From the NCBI GenBank assembly GCA_964498095.1, contig CAZCFY010000009.1, positions 102,448 through 166,447 of the forward strand: a DNA stretch of 64,000 nucleotides, in the 5' to 3' direction. How positions within the stretch are numbered: position 1 is the first letter of the stretch; each line of letters opens with the position of its first letter. Below the pieces are notes generated by a model. It was not told where the DNA came from. It saw nothing but the letters and a program-made list of their open reading frames with translations, and ran no database searches. A program made the position numbers and the translations under genes. This document shows positions 34,111 to 43,300 of this stretch, piece by piece. Source of the DNA: SG-bin7 sp964498095 (GTDB lineage: Bacteria > Bdellovibrionota > Bdellovibrionia > Bdellovibrionales > SG-bin7).

Positions 34111-35232
34111 TTACACCTCTAAAATTGCGGCGCGCTTTTTAACGAAATCTTCCCACGGGTTATCGTATTTAAGCATCTGGAAGTTAAAATAGCCCTTAAT
34201 GAGCTCTTCTGGAACCTTTAAAATGTCCTGAAAGTGGAGCTTGGGCTTTTTATCCTTATCCACAAGCAGCGCGCGAACGCCTTCGGCAAAGTCACTATCA
34301 CGGCAAAATTTTGTCGCCATCACCCATTCGTGCGCGAAAGCGTCGTGAATGGACCATGTCTTAGATTGCTTTAGCATCTCAAAAGTTACCGCAACCGATA
34401 TTGGTGACGCATTATAAATAAATTCCATGTGCGGAAGTGGCGCGTGGACTTTTAAATTTTCCGAAAAATCGCGCAACGTTTTAGCAGCCATAATTTGCTT
34501 GATGCTGTCCTTAAACGGCAAAACCAGACCCGGCGCTTTGGGAACACTATGATATTTCATAATCAACCGGTGAATTTGCCCACGGCGTTCTTGTAGAGTT
34601 CCGCCCCAAGCGATTTTGGACACCTCAGCAAGAGCCTCCTCTTTCTTTTTATAATCAATGCTATGAGTGGCAATCTTCCACTCCAGCGCATCCGTTGCGT
34701 TAAAGCGAATGCCCGTCAACCCCAAATAGCAGCCGACACCATCGGGGATTTGATGTAAAAACCAAGAGGCGCCAACATCTGGAAAAAATCCAATACCCAT
34801 TTCTGGCATCGCGAAAATACAGTTCGGAGAGGCGATACGTATGTGACCGCTGCGTAACAAGCCAAGCCCCGCTCCCATCGTAATACCTTCGGCCCACACT
34901 ATTACCGGTTTTTTATAAGTGTAGTTTAAGTAATCAGTGAGATACTCATTAAAAAAGAAATCTCTAATTTTATTAATCGCCCGTGAATCTTCTTTACTGC
35001 GCAGAATAGTTTCGCGCACTTCCTTTACATCACCGCCGGCGGAAAACGATTTCTCATCGGATGATTGATATAAAACTGCGGCAATCGAATTGTCGTTTTC
35101 CCATTGCTGCAATGTTTGGGTCATCTTCGTGACCATTTCAAAATTTAATACGTTTAATTGATCGGGTCGCTTTAGAGTTATAACCCCGATTTTATATTTT
35201 CCGGATGGAATGGTGGTAAATTCAATACTCAT
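34111..35232 (-). CDS. 3-hydroxyisobutyryl-CoA hydrolase-like protein (enoyl-CoA hydratase/isomerase family)
   Basis: 373 residues. LKRPDQLNVLNFEMV, SFSAGGDVKEV, WAEGITMGAGLGLLRSGHIRIASPNCIFAMPEMGIGFFPDVGASWFL and LGLTGIRFNATDALEWKIATHSI are the ECH_2/HIBCH signature, with the oxyanion-hole glycines and the catalytic Glu in MPEMGIG. It releases 3-hydroxyisobutyrate from its CoA ester in valine breakdown, or acts on a related acyl-CoA. GGAAAGG precedes the ATG, inside the end of the SPFH gene cluster, four bases after its stop. Confidence 0.9.
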   Translation of the reverse strand: MSIEFTTIPSGKYKIGVITLKRPDQLNVLNFEMVTKMTQTLQQWENDNSIAAVLYQSSDEKSFSAGGDVKEVRETILRSKEDSRAINKIRDFFFNEYLTDYLNYTYKKPVIVWAEGITMGAGLGLLRSGHIRIASPNCIFAMPEMGIGFFPDVGASWFLHQIPDGVGCYLGLTGIRFNATDALEWKIATHSIDYKKKEEALAEVSKIAWGGTLQERRGQIHRLIMKYHSVPKAPGLVLPFKDSIKQIMAAKTLRDFSENLKVHAPLPHMEFIYNASPISVAVTFEMLKQSKTWSIHDAFAHEWVMATKFCRDSDFAEGVRALLVDKDKKPKLHFQDILKVPEELIKGYFNFQMLKYDNPWEDFVKKRAAILEV

Positions 35233-35236
35233 ACGT

Positions 35237-36157
35237 CTATGCCTTTCCGGTAGAATTTGTTGCCAGTAACTGCGACATTAAAGCCTGTCCTTTGGGTATC
35301 AAGACTATATCCGCGTTACTCGAAAGTATATTTTGCATTTCCAAAACATCAAATAAACACTCCGAAACCTGTTTATCGCGTGCAATTTCGCGAAGAGCAT
35401 TACCGACTATCAGCGGCCGCATCGCAGCGGCCTTAGCAAACTCGGTGGCCGCCGTTTTTTGTGCCGAACTCGTAATGATATTTACTTGGTTGGCTCCGTC
35501 TTGTTTTATCGCCGAAGTTACTTGCCGCAAGCGGTTCACAACTTTGCTTTCAATTTGGCGGATCATCTCTGGGTCGCGAAAATGGACTTTGCGGATGTAC
35601 ACTGAGCCCAGTTTAAAACCCCACTCACCGGATTCCTTTACCACTTCATCGCGCACGATTTTACTCATGTGATGACGGTCAGAAAGCATTTGTGCCAGTG
35701 GCATGTTACTCAGACTGCGCACGGCGGAGTTACTGACGTTGGCGGCCAGCGATCCGACCGGGTCTTCATTCTTAAATAAAAATGCCAGAGGGTCGGTGAT
35801 ATACATTTCATACCATACGCCGATTCCCATCGGCGCACCCTCTTCGCTGTTGACGGCGAGGCTACGCAAATAACTTTGATCAAGGCGTAAATCAATTTCG
35901 CGGCGCTGGCCAAGCCAGTTAATAATCAGCGCCTTCCAAGTTAAGTGTGGCCACAAGAAATAAAAACCAGGCTCCGTTAAAACAAGTTCCACGTTACCAA
36001 ATAAAATATAAACCTGCGCGACACGCTCTTCGACGATGGCAAAGAAACCAAAGAATTTTAAAATTCCAATCAGCGTCGGGGCGGCGATAAACCAAAATAC
36101 CACGGCCGCAAAAAGACTACCCATTGTACTTTGTTGGTTAAAGAGTAAATCGATCAT
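35237..36157 (-). CDS. SPFH/band 7 (stomatin-like) membrane protein 2
   Basis: 306 residues with a membrane helix near 15-38 and an SPFH domain: RVAQVYILFGNVELVLTEPGFYF, GVWYEMYITDPLAFLF, LSNMPLAQMLSDRHHMSKIVRDEV, GFKLGSVYIRKVHFRDPEMIRQIESKVVNRLRQ, then a coiled helix. Such proteins form membrane rings or scaffolds and often regulate proteases. The start (GGAGG seven bases upstream) overlaps the partner SPFH gene by four bases. The tandem pair recalls HflK/HflC, but neither is a clear orthologue. Confidence 0.88.
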   Translation of the reverse strand: MIDLLFNQQSTMGSLFAAVVFWFIAAPTLIGILKFFGFFAIVEERVAQVYILFGNVELVLTEPGFYFLWPHLTWKALIINWLGQRREIDLRLDQSYLRSLAVNSEEGAPMGIGVWYEMYITDPLAFLFKNEDPVGSLAANVSNSAVRSLSNMPLAQMLSDRHHMSKIVRDEVVKESGEWGFKLGSVYIRKVHFRDPEMIRQIESKVVNRLRQVTSAIKQDGANQVNIITSSAQKTAATEFAKAAAMRPLIVGNALREIARDKQVSECLFDVLEMQNILSSNADIVLIPKGQALMSQLLATNSTGKA

Positions 36158-37128
36158 CGTGAAACCTCCACGACGACGCGGTCTGATTTTTTATAAAGTT
36201 CCAGACGGATATTTTTAGTGTAAAGGTCCAGAGCATCGCCATCTTGGCCTTTAAGTTCTTTTAATTGATTAGCCATTTGTATTAGAGGCTCCACTTCGGC
36301 CTGAGCTTTTAAAGTTTCAATCTCCACGGCCTTACGCGATTGCACGATGGTTTGATCGGCTTGGGCTTGCGCTAAACTAATATCAGAAGACACGTGATTG
36401 TGAGCGGTGTTAATCGCCGCAAGGGCGGATTCAACTTCATTGGGCGGCTCGATGCCCGTGATCAACGAAGCATCGAGGACAATGCCGTAACGGGCTTCCG
36501 AGGAAGCGCATTCTTTGGCCATTTGTTCGTTTAAGAGCCGTAAGTTCTTACGTAGATCATTTATCGATACGCCAATGACATCCGCGGGATTTACAGCAGC
36601 TCCCTCAACGGGCGTGCGCAGCCCTTCGAAATTAGCAATGCGTTCGCGCAAAACTGCCACGAAATATCCCATGATATGCGAAAGCGGACTACGAATCCCA
36701 AAAAGATAAGCGTACAGATTTTTTTCGGATACGCGAAAACGCATTTGCCCGATGAGTCCGGTATTTAATTGATCCTTTGTCACGGCTTCTAAAATTCGGC
36801 CGCCTTTATTTGCCGAGGGCACATCCGGGTCAAACGCCATATTTAAGGTTTGCGTGGCAACGCTGACTTTATAAATTTTTTCCCATGGCCATTTTACGTA
36901 AGGGCCGCCCGGTGGAATAATTTTTACCTTCGGGTAAGCATAGCGGGGTTTTTCGTCAGGCCGCAAAGAGGCGCTGATAGGATCGTCAAGAGTCGTGGCG
37001 TTACCAAACCTTTCGGCGCGCCCGAAAATGGTTTTTACAGCACGCTCATTTTGATCGACGACATAAAACGCGGTGAAGATGTAACGCAAAATAAAGAAAA
37101 TAAAAAACCCAGTGATAAAGGTACCCAT
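36154..37128 (-). CDS. SPFH/band 7 (stomatin-like) membrane protein 1
   Basis: 324 residues. One N-terminal membrane helix (residues 4-23), then VVDQNERAVKTIFGRAERF, IIPPGGPYVKWPWEKIYKVSVATQTLNM, and a long helical C-terminus rich in Ala/Gln (AINTAHNHVSSDISLAQAQA). The VDQNERAVKTIFG start is close to SPFH proteins of the HflK side. It forms a coupled pair with 35237..36157, probably a hetero-oligomeric membrane scaffold. FtsH, the usual HflKC partner, is encoded elsewhere in the window. Confidence 0.88.
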   Translation of the reverse strand: MGTFITGFFIFFILRYIFTAFYVVDQNERAVKTIFGRAERFGNATTLDDPISASLRPDEKPRYAYPKVKIIPPGGPYVKWPWEKIYKVSVATQTLNMAFDPDVPSANKGGRILEAVTKDQLNTGLIGQMRFRVSEKNLYAYLFGIRSPLSHIMGYFVAVLRERIANFEGLRTPVEGAAVNPADVIGVSINDLRKNLRLLNEQMAKECASSEARYGIVLDASLITGIEPPNEVESALAAINTAHNHVSSDISLAQAQADQTIVQSRKAVEIETLKAQAEVEPLIQMANQLKELKGQDGDALDLYTKNIRLELYKKSDRVVVEVSR

Positions 37129-37213
37129 GATGCGAATAGCTCCTGTAGGAGATAATCGTAACGCCTTAATTTTTTTGAGTCACTAAAGACTATTATGGAC
37201 CTTGGTCGTGGGT

Positions 37214-37600
37214 TTAATTACCTATGCACTTATTGTTTTCGCACTTCAATAAACTAGGTGCAACGGCAATGTCGCAGGTGCTGATGGCGCCGGTAGAAAT
37301 ATTATGTTGTTGCTCGTATTGGTTGTATTCAAGAACGAGCTCCTCGAGTTCCGAAAAGTTCGCAATGCTTGAGTGCACGAGAAACTCACGCGGCCCGCCG
37401 CAAGCCTTAGAGCCAAACGGCAAGACCTTACATTGATCATCGTTTTCGCAGAAATCATTATCTAAAATTTCGTTGATGCGACCCTCATTGGCTTTTAACT
37501 GCTCCGCGGTGATTTGCAGCGGGCGCGGCGCATCCGCGCAGTTTTGAAATCCCGCCGCCGAAACCGCGGCGAGCGCACAAAATAAAACAAAATACTTCAT
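37214..37600 (-). CDS. Cysteine-rich lipoprotein of unknown function
   Basis: 128 residues. MKYFVLFCALAAVSAAGFQNC is a signal peptide ending in an atypical FQNC lipobox, seen also in 48485..49843. The mature part has eight cysteines in the arrangement FCENDDQCKVLPFGSKACGGPREFL … CDIAVAPSLLKCENNKC; the 'C-x4-d-C…G-s-k-A-C-G-G-P' block recurs in unannotated lipoproteins. It is likely disulfide-rich and surface-exposed. The function is unknown. Confidence 0.77.
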   Translation of the reverse strand: MKYFVLFCALAAVSAAGFQNCADAPRPLQITAEQLKANEGRINEILDNDFCENDDQCKVLPFGSKACGGPREFLVHSSIANFSELEELVLEYNQYEQQHNISTGAISTCDIAVAPSLLKCENNKCIGN

Positions 37601-37797
37601 ACTATTATTTTAGCCTAAAAACAGAGGCGTTTGGTGATATTTTTGGCGGGAATTTAGCACGTAATATCAATAGGTTGTATTTCCCTAACAACCATTAAGC
37701 GCGGGCTTGCCCTACACGCCGAGCGAATTTGCGCCTCTCGGCCCATAAGTTGCTAAGTGCTCACGTGGATAAACAGGTACGTATATAGGAGATCTCT

Positions 37798-38283
37798 ATG
37801 AAAAATTTTTCATTCTTTACTACTTTAGCGAGCTTAATTTTGGCAACCGGCCTTGCTGCTGCTAACGAACAAAATTTATCGGGCCGCGAAGTTTACGACA
37901 TACTTTCTGCCGCACTTGAGGCGGAAAACAACAACACCGACTGTAAGTTTTCGGTGAAATGGAATGATTCCACCGGAGTAATTTATTTAACGATTGATAC
38001 CGCTAGCGGTAAAAACTATCAGATTGATAACTATGTTTCGGCCGTTCTAAAAACTAATAGCAGCGGTCACCGCGAAATGGAAACCGTTGAAAACATAAAA
38101 ATTGAAAGCGCGAAAATGGGAGATACTAAATATAGCTTTACTTTTCGCTCTAGCGACGGCATCGCCATAGACCGCATTTATCTAAGGCAATTTCAGGTTA
38201 AAAAAGTAAATCGCGGTAGCTTCGAAAAACCAAGTCTTGAAAAAGACTGGGTTGCCGTTACCTATAATACCATCTGCAACTAG
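37798..38283 (+). CDS. Secreted protein of unknown function
   Basis: 161 residues with the signal peptide MKNFSFFTTLASLILATGLAAA, and TAGGAG seven bases before the ATG. The mature part is a beta-rich domain with two cysteines (NTDCKFSVKWND … YNTICN) that may pair. No family recognised. It may share a transcript with the small exported protein that follows. Confidence 0.72.
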   Translation: MKNFSFFTTLASLILATGLAAANEQNLSGREVYDILSAALEAENNNTDCKFSVKWNDSTGVIYLTIDTASGKNYQIDNYVSAVLKTNSSGHREMETVENIKIESAKMGDTKYSFTFRSSDGIAIDRIYLRQFQVKKVNRGSFEKPSLEKDWVAVTYNTICN

Positions 38284-38368
38284 GATTTTTTATGAAGCGC
38301 GCATTAAAGACAGTAAACGATACCGAAATTAGCAAAAGTATGAGCGGTAAACTAGAGGGTTGTGACTT

Positions 38369-38719
38369 ATGTTTGGAATTTTAATTTCATTAGTTTCGTT
38401 TGTGACCTTAAATACTTTTGCCGGCCCCCTAGAAGTTCCGGCGAGAAAGTCACTCTCTATTGAAAAAGGTATCGCCATCGACGCCACTGTCGACGGCAAA
38501 CGTATCTGCGTTTCTGCAACAGCTCGCTACAAACAAATCAGGAGTGTCATCCGCTGTTATTTTGGGTCAGAGCCAGAGTTTAAAGTTGCCATCGAAACTG
38601 GTATGGCCGTTATCCGCGACGAAAACAACGAGAAGAATTGTTATCTGCGCTATGATTTTGGCCAAACAATTGAAGTATATAGCGGCTACGACGTCAGCCT
38701 GGATATGGATTGTTTGTAA
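38369..38719 (+). CDS. Small exported protein of unknown function
   Basis: 116 residues. The N-terminus MFGILISLVSFVTLNTFAG is a short signal peptide. Four cysteines (RICVSATA, IRCYFG, NCYLRYD, MDCL) suggest two disulfides in a beta-rich fold. The ATG follows GAGGG at about ten bases. It lies downstream of another small secreted protein. Function unknown. Confidence 0.65.
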   Translation: MFGILISLVSFVTLNTFAGPLEVPARKSLSIEKGIAIDATVDGKRICVSATARYKQIRSVIRCYFGSEPEFKVAIETGMAVIRDENNEKNCYLRYDFGQTIEVYSGYDVSLDMDCL

Positions 38720-38796
38720 GATAGTAACGCAAGAGGAAGGGTGCTGCTGGTCCGATATTCACACGTTGGTCCTAATCTGTCTCAAATGGATCCAAC

Positions 38797-38912
38797 ATTC
38801 CTTTAATAAGAATCTGGTTATTAAAGAAATTCGATAATTCCTTTAATAATTGATTTACTTATTATAGGAATTATAGTATTTCTTTAATAAGAACTTCATT
38901 AATTAAAGGAAT
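38797..38912. promoter_or_regulatory. Three tandem palindromic operators upstream of fic
   Basis: Six 13-base half-sites related to ATTCCTTTAATAA occur as three inverted pairs: 38797/38818, 38837/38859 and 38878/38900 (start positions). Within each pair the gap is 8-9 bases, and the pairs repeat every 40-41 bp, about four helical turns. The last half-site contains the AAAGGA ribosome-binding site and ends four bases before the fic ATG. This is a strong candidate for cooperative repressor binding, probably autoregulation by the Fic protein's winged helix. Confidence 0.8.
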
Positions 38913-38916
38913 CTGA

Positions 38917-40065
38917 ATGGAAAGACCTAAGTCAGACAGAGCAGGAAATATAGTCAGGCAAGACACCGGATACGATGCCTACATCCCAAAACTATTGATG
39001 CCCCAAGGACCCAGTTTTGAAAGAGACTCGGAATACGAACATCTATTAACCGAAGCCCATCTAAAGTTAGGGGAACTTAAAGGCATCTCCCAGGTACTTC
39101 CTAATCCAGATCTTTTTGTAGCGTTCTATGTAAAAAAGGAAGCCCTATTGAGTTCACAAATTGAAGGGACCCAAAGTTCAATCGACGAAGTACTTCAGGT
39201 GGATCCCGAAACACAAACAATGCGACCTGTGGACGAAGTTATCAACTACATCAAGTCAATGAACGCAGGCCTAGAAAAAATTAAGAAACTTCCCTTTTCA
39301 ACCCGACTCATTAATCAACTGCACGAAGTTCTGATGACAGATGTACGTGGCAGAGAAAAAAATCCCGGACAATATAAGACCCGTCAAAATTGGATTGGTC
39401 CCTCGGGCTGCACTCTAAAGGAAGCTGTATTTATACCACCACCGCCACACATGACTCAAACCTTAATGAGTGATCTCGAGAAATTTTATCACGAAGAAAC
39501 TAAGATCCCTGACCTTATTAAAGCCGCAATAATTCACTATCAGTTCGAAACCATACATCCGTATGCCGATGGTAATGGGCGTCTCGGGCGCCTCATCGTT
39601 ACCTTAATGCTTTCAGAAAAGGAAGTCATAGATAGACCACTTTTGTATCTAAGTCTTTTTTTCAAGGAACATAGAGAAGAATATTACGACTTATTAATGA
39701 AGGTGCGCTTTGAAGGTGCCTGGGAGAAATGGTTTAAATTTTTCCTTCGGGGCGTAAGGCACACGTCCGCAGAAGCTGCAAAGACAGCGAAAGATATTTT
39801 GAAACTTCTTGAGGCGGACAAACTAAAAATTAGTCGACATATAACTAAGTCAAAAAACTTACTTGCGGCGTATGAAAAAATTTGCACTATGCCAATCTTT
39901 ACCATTCCATCGTTAGAAAAGGACCTTGGAGTCACTTATCCAACAGCCAAACTTCAAGTAGACGCTTTAGTCAAAATGGGAATATTAAAGGAAATAGACG
40001 AAAAAGAGCGAAATAAATTATATAGCTATGAGAGTTACCTGGAAATATTACGCCGTGGCACCTAA
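38917..40065 (+). CDS. Fic-family AMP-transferase with inhibitory motif and C-terminal winged helix
   Basis: 382 residues. The N-terminal helix carries the inhibitory motif SSQIEG (79-84; consensus S/T-x-x-x-E-G/N), whose Glu blocks ATP binding in class II Fic proteins. The active loop is HPYADGNGRLGR (214-225). The C-terminal 80 residues form a winged helix (IPSLEKDLGVTYPTAKLQVDALVKMGILKEI). Fic enzymes transfer AMP to hydroxyl side chains of target proteins. The fused DNA-binding domain and the triple operator upstream point to autoregulation. No antitoxin gene is adjacent, consistent with a built-in inhibitor. Confidence 0.95.
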   Translation: MERPKSDRAGNIVRQDTGYDAYIPKLLMPQGPSFERDSEYEHLLTEAHLKLGELKGISQVLPNPDLFVAFYVKKEALLSSQIEGTQSSIDEVLQVDPETQTMRPVDEVINYIKSMNAGLEKIKKLPFSTRLINQLHEVLMTDVRGREKNPGQYKTRQNWIGPSGCTLKEAVFIPPPPHMTQTLMSDLEKFYHEETKIPDLIKAAIIHYQFETIHPYADGNGRLGRLIVTLMLSEKEVIDRPLLYLSLFFKEHREEYYDLLMKVRFEGAWEKWFKFFLRGVRHTSAEAAKTAKDILKLLEADKLKISRHITKSKNLLAAYEKICTMPIFTIPSLEKDLGVTYPTAKLQVDALVKMGILKEIDEKERNKLYSYESYLEILRRGT

Positions 40066-40158
40066 ACCACAATAGTACTGGCTTTGGTCATAGGGTGTTG
40101 ATAAGTTTTTTCTCCAAGTCGGTGATTCCATAGCTGAGTAACAAGTTGATCAACTGTT

Positions 40159-40887
40159 TTATCCTTCATTCTGGCCCATCTCCATTTGACTGGAATTTTT
40201 GATGCCGTACCAACCGCTAATCATAAACGCCTGGAAAAAACGGACCGGCAAATTAATGCCACACTGTTTCAGAAGTTTTTCTGTTTCTAGCGGCGAGATA
40301 ACAGAAAGCATTTCGCGCAACACATGGGAGAGATTGGCAAGTGACTCTGGGGTGGCTCCCATCAATAATTGTACTGCTTCCCAATTTTTTAACATCAAAG
40401 GAAATTCTCGCGAATTCAAATCGAAACTGATTTCCGTGTTAATCAAGAATCCGTCTGTGCGTAATCGGCTGCACATCGCCTGATAAAAACCTAATTTCTC
40501 TTCACGCTTCACAAAGTGTGCAACCAGAATACTTAAAGCGGCGTCGAAATCTGCTATTGGAGGCACATCGTGAATATAGCCATGAATGAGTTCACAGCGA
40601 TTTAACACTCCAGCAGTCTTAAGTCGTTCACGACAAACATCAAGCATTCCGATTGATGGATCTACTCCGACAAATGTCCATTCAGGAAATTCTTTTGAAA
40701 GCGAAAGAATCTCTGCACCCGTTCCAACACCCACACATAGTATGCGCGCCCGAACTGGTAAACTCTTTAAAATCAGACAAATTAGGAAATGAATGTTATC
40801 GACAATCGGTGCTAATGGTCGATTTTTCTCATCGTATACTTTTGCAGCTTCTGTGAAATGGTTGATCACAGTAGGATTGGTTTTCAT
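40159..40887 (-). CDS. Class I SAM-dependent methyltransferase
   Basis: 242 residues, GAGAGGGG before the ATG. VINHFTEAAKVYDEKNRPLAPIVDNIHFLI is the helix before the Rossmann core; motif I reads ILCVGVGTGAEILSLSKEFP, then VGVDPSIGMLDVCRERL and DAALSILVAHFV. This is a COQ5/UbiE-like small-molecule methyltransferase of unknown substrate. It is convergent with fic; the tRNA-Asn terminator lies just upstream. Confidence 0.85.
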   Translation of the reverse strand: MKTNPTVINHFTEAAKVYDEKNRPLAPIVDNIHFLICLILKSLPVRARILCVGVGTGAEILSLSKEFPEWTFVGVDPSIGMLDVCRERLKTAGVLNRCELIHGYIHDVPPIADFDAALSILVAHFVKREEKLGFYQAMCSRLRTDGFLINTEISFDLNSREFPLMLKNWEAVQLLMGATPESLANLSHVLREMLSVISPLETEKLLKQCGINLPVRFFQAFMISGWYGIKNSSQMEMGQNEG

Positions 40888-40928
40888 CGAAAGCCCCTCT
40901 CATTCTGCACCAAATTTTAATCCAAAAA

Positions 40929-40956
40929 CAAAAAAACCGGGTAGCTCCCGGTTTTT
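40929..40956 (-). terminator. Rho-independent terminator after tRNA-Asn
   Basis: On the minus strand an AAAACCGGG/CCCGGTTTT stem around five bases is followed by a T run. It ends the tRNA-Asn transcript 15 bases past the CCA. Confidence 0.85.
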
Positions 40957-40970
40957 GTAAAACTAAAAAT

Positions 40971-41045
40971 TGGCTCAGGAGGAGGGATTCGAACCCCCGA
41001 CCAACCGGTTAACAGCCGGTTGCTCTACCACTGAGCTACTCCTGA
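40971..41045 (-). tRNA. tRNA-Asn (GTT)
   Basis: A full cloverleaf on the minus strand: acceptor TCAGGAG/CTCCTGA, D-arm AGCTCAGTGGTAGAGC, anticodon stem CCGGC/ACCGG with loop TGTTA giving anticodon GTT, T-arm with GTTCGAATC, and an encoded CCA. It lies 34 bases after the gene 41080..41697 and is followed by a terminator. Confidence 0.97.
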
Positions 41046-41079
41046 GCAGCGAAAAAATAATGGTAGAAAAATAAGACTA

Positions 41080-41697
41080 CTATAGGCTCTCGCCGTTTGC
41101 AACCTTCGCCAATTGTTCCATGGCTTCTTTGAATTGCTTAGAATGAAATCGCAAGCCATCCCAGAAATAAAAACCTTCCGGGGTCAGTGTAAACTTGCCG
41201 GTTTCGCCATTGATAAAGCCGACCGATAACATTTCAACATCGTTGGTTGGAACAAAAGTCGGAGGGCGCGAGTCGGTAATTTCTAATTTACAATATTTCC
41301 CCAACCATTTTTCCATGGCTAAAGAGTTAATTGCCTTCTTACCGCTGCCAACGGAGAACCAATCCTTACCTTCTTGCTCAATTTTTATGCCCGACTTGGT
41401 GGCCAAACTTTTTACGCGGGTTTCACACCAGGTAAGATGAGTATCATCGTTTTTTGTCGCCTCATCATGGGTTACCGGAATGACTTTTTCAGCTTTACCG
41501 TCAGTCTTAGCTTGAGTTTCAGATTTAGTTGCTGATTTTTTAGGCTTTTCGCTAGCATCGGCTTCTGACATGGGTACAACTCCAACTTTTCTTAGACCTT
41601 CAACGGCCTTACCATTTTTTAAAGAACCAATTCCCCAAAGGACTCCTACCAAGGATAGCACTAAAGTGGCGGCTTTTATTTTCCAGGCTGTGCTCAT
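41080..41697 (-). CDS. Membrane-anchored protein of unknown function
   Basis: 205 residues, AGGAGG before the ATG. One membrane helix at 8-24 (ATLVLSLVGVLWGIGSL), a Lys/Ala/Thr-rich linker (about 45-85) and a globular C-terminal domain with CETRVKSLATKSGI, WLGKYCKLEI and GKFTLTPEGFYFWDGLRFHSKQFKEAMEQL. Two cysteines could pair. No family recognised. It is transcribed towards tRNA-Asn with only 34 bases between them, so the two may share a transcript. Confidence 0.7.
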   Translation of the reverse strand: MSTAWKIKAATLVLSLVGVLWGIGSLKNGKAVEGLRKVGVVPMSEADASEKPKKSATKSETQAKTDGKAEKVIPVTHDEATKNDDTHLTWCETRVKSLATKSGIKIEQEGKDWFSVGSGKKAINSLAMEKWLGKYCKLEITDSRPPTFVPTNDVEMLSVGFINGETGKFTLTPEGFYFWDGLRFHSKQFKEAMEQLAKVANGESL

Positions 41698-41854
41698 ACG
41701 AACCTCCTATTTATATGTTTTGAAAAATAAATGAATTTCCGGGGGTTGTAAATTTATGATCCGCAGCCGTCTAATGCGGGGCGTAGCCGTGTTTAAGGGC
41801 CAGTTATAGCTTCAATCCCTGACAACTTTTTGTAGCAGCGCAAGAATAGATGTC

Positions 41855-43300
41855 ATGTCTTACGTCTATGCGACATTAATTGTGACTGCAGTTCTTGGCG
41901 CGCAGCTTGTATTTAGTCTATTTTTTGCGCCCCTGCCCTTCGTGCTCCTCTATCCAACGATTTTTTATATTGCCATTAGATTAGGTTTCGGCCCCGCCCT
42001 TTTAGCCACACTCGCTAGCGCGGCAGGCGCCAACTTTTTTTTCATTGGAATGATAAAATCGTTTAGCCTAACCGCCCTGCCTGACATTCTTCATCTTTGT
42101 ATCTTTGTCGCTATGGGTTTTATGATCGCGTGGATTGCGCGCAAACAAAAAATCAGCGAACAACACTGGAAGGCCGGAGAAAATCTTTTCCGCACATTTG
42201 CCAATACCATCCCGCAACTCGCGTGGATCGTCGATAGCGACGGTAATTTTCAGTGGTATAATCAGCGCTGGTACGAATATACCGGCATGACTTTAGAACA
42301 AATGAAACACAAAGACGGCCTGCAGGTCATTCATCCCGCTTATCAGGAAGAATTTATAAAAACTTGGAACACGTCGATAGCAACAAACGAACCATTTAAA
42401 ATGAGATATCCCCTGCGCGCTAAAGACGGCAGCTACCGCATGTTTAAGACAGTCGCGGTGCCAATTAAAGACTCGCGCGGAAAAACTCAATGGGTCGGGA
42501 CAACCTCCGACATCGACGACTATTTTAGACATCAACGCGAACTTAAAAAGTCTCTCGCCGTGCGCGACGAATTTTTGTCGATAGCTTCGCATGAATTAAA
42601 AACCCCACTGGCGACTTTGCTTCTGCAAACCGATTTATTTAACAAACGACGCGTGCGTGGAAATAAAGAAATTTATGAGCCCAATAAAGTTAATTTAATT
42701 ATGGCGCAAACCGAACGGCAAGTATTGCGGCTTAACCGTTTAGTCGAAGACATGCTCGAAATAGCCCGCATTCGCACGGGCCGCCTATCTATTCGCACTG
42801 AGCAGTTTGATTTACATGACGTAACTCGGGAAGTTCTTGGGCAATTTGGTCTCAACATTGAGCTCTGCGGCGACACTTGTGCCGTTGGCGTTTGGGATAA
42901 AGGGCGTATCGAACAAGTCATTAATAACTTAATCGTAAATGCTATCCGTTACGGTAATCAAAACCCCATTACCGTTACGGTTCTAAACGACAATGATCAT
43001 GTACTTTTAAGTGTAAAAGACCGCGGTATTGGTATCGAAAAAGAAGCCATCACGAAAATTTTTGACCGCTTTGAGCGTGCCATAGGCTCTAATAACATTA
43101 GCGGGTTAGGCTTAGGTTTATATATCGCCCGCGAAATTGTGCGCAGCCATAACGGTAAAATTTGGGTTGAAAGTGAATTGGGCAAGGGTTCTACTTTTTA
43201 TGTACGCTTACCGCGCGGAAATGTTCGCTACGAATCTCGCGAAGAAACGCGCGCGGAATTTAAACCAAAGGAAGTTCAGTGGCCAAGTCCATACTGCTAG
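41855..43300 (+). CDS. Membrane sensor histidine kinase (DUF4118-PAS-HisKA-HATPase)
   Basis: 481 residues. Three or four membrane helices (5-95) of the KdpD/DUF4118 type lead to a PAS/PAC domain (IPQLAWIVDSDGNFQWYNQRWYEYTGMT; WVGTTSDIDD). HisKA has ASHELKTPLATL; the HATPase has NLIVNAIRYGN, DRGIGIEKEAI and SGLGLGLYIAREI. PAS may bind a small ligand. The downstream receiver gene overlaps by 22 bases and is its likely partner. No strong Shine-Dalgarno before the ATG. Confidence 0.94.
   Translation: MSYVYATLIVTAVLGAQLVFSLFFAPLPFVLLYPTIFYIAIRLGFGPALLATLASAAGANFFFIGMIKSFSLTALPDILHLCIFVAMGFMIAWIARKQKISEQHWKAGENLFRTFANTIPQLAWIVDSDGNFQWYNQRWYEYTGMTLEQMKHKDGLQVIHPAYQEEFIKTWNTSIATNEPFKMRYPLRAKDGSYRMFKTVAVPIKDSRGKTQWVGTTSDIDDYFRHQRELKKSLAVRDEFLSIASHELKTPLATLLLQTDLFNKRRVRGNKEIYEPNKVNLIMAQTERQVLRLNRLVEDMLEIARIRTGRLSIRTEQFDLHDVTREVLGQFGLNIELCGDTCAVGVWDKGRIEQVINNLIVNAIRYGNQNPITVTVLNDNDHVLLSVKDRGIGIEKEAITKIFDRFERAIGSNNISGLGLGLYIAREIVRSHNGKIWVESELGKGSTFYVRLPRGNVRYESREETRAEFKPKEVQWPSPYC

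Noticed and set aside
38292..38384. 30-codon frame between two small secreted-protein genes
   Set aside because: No ribosome-binding site and no recognisable feature; it overlaps the next gene start. Probably chance.
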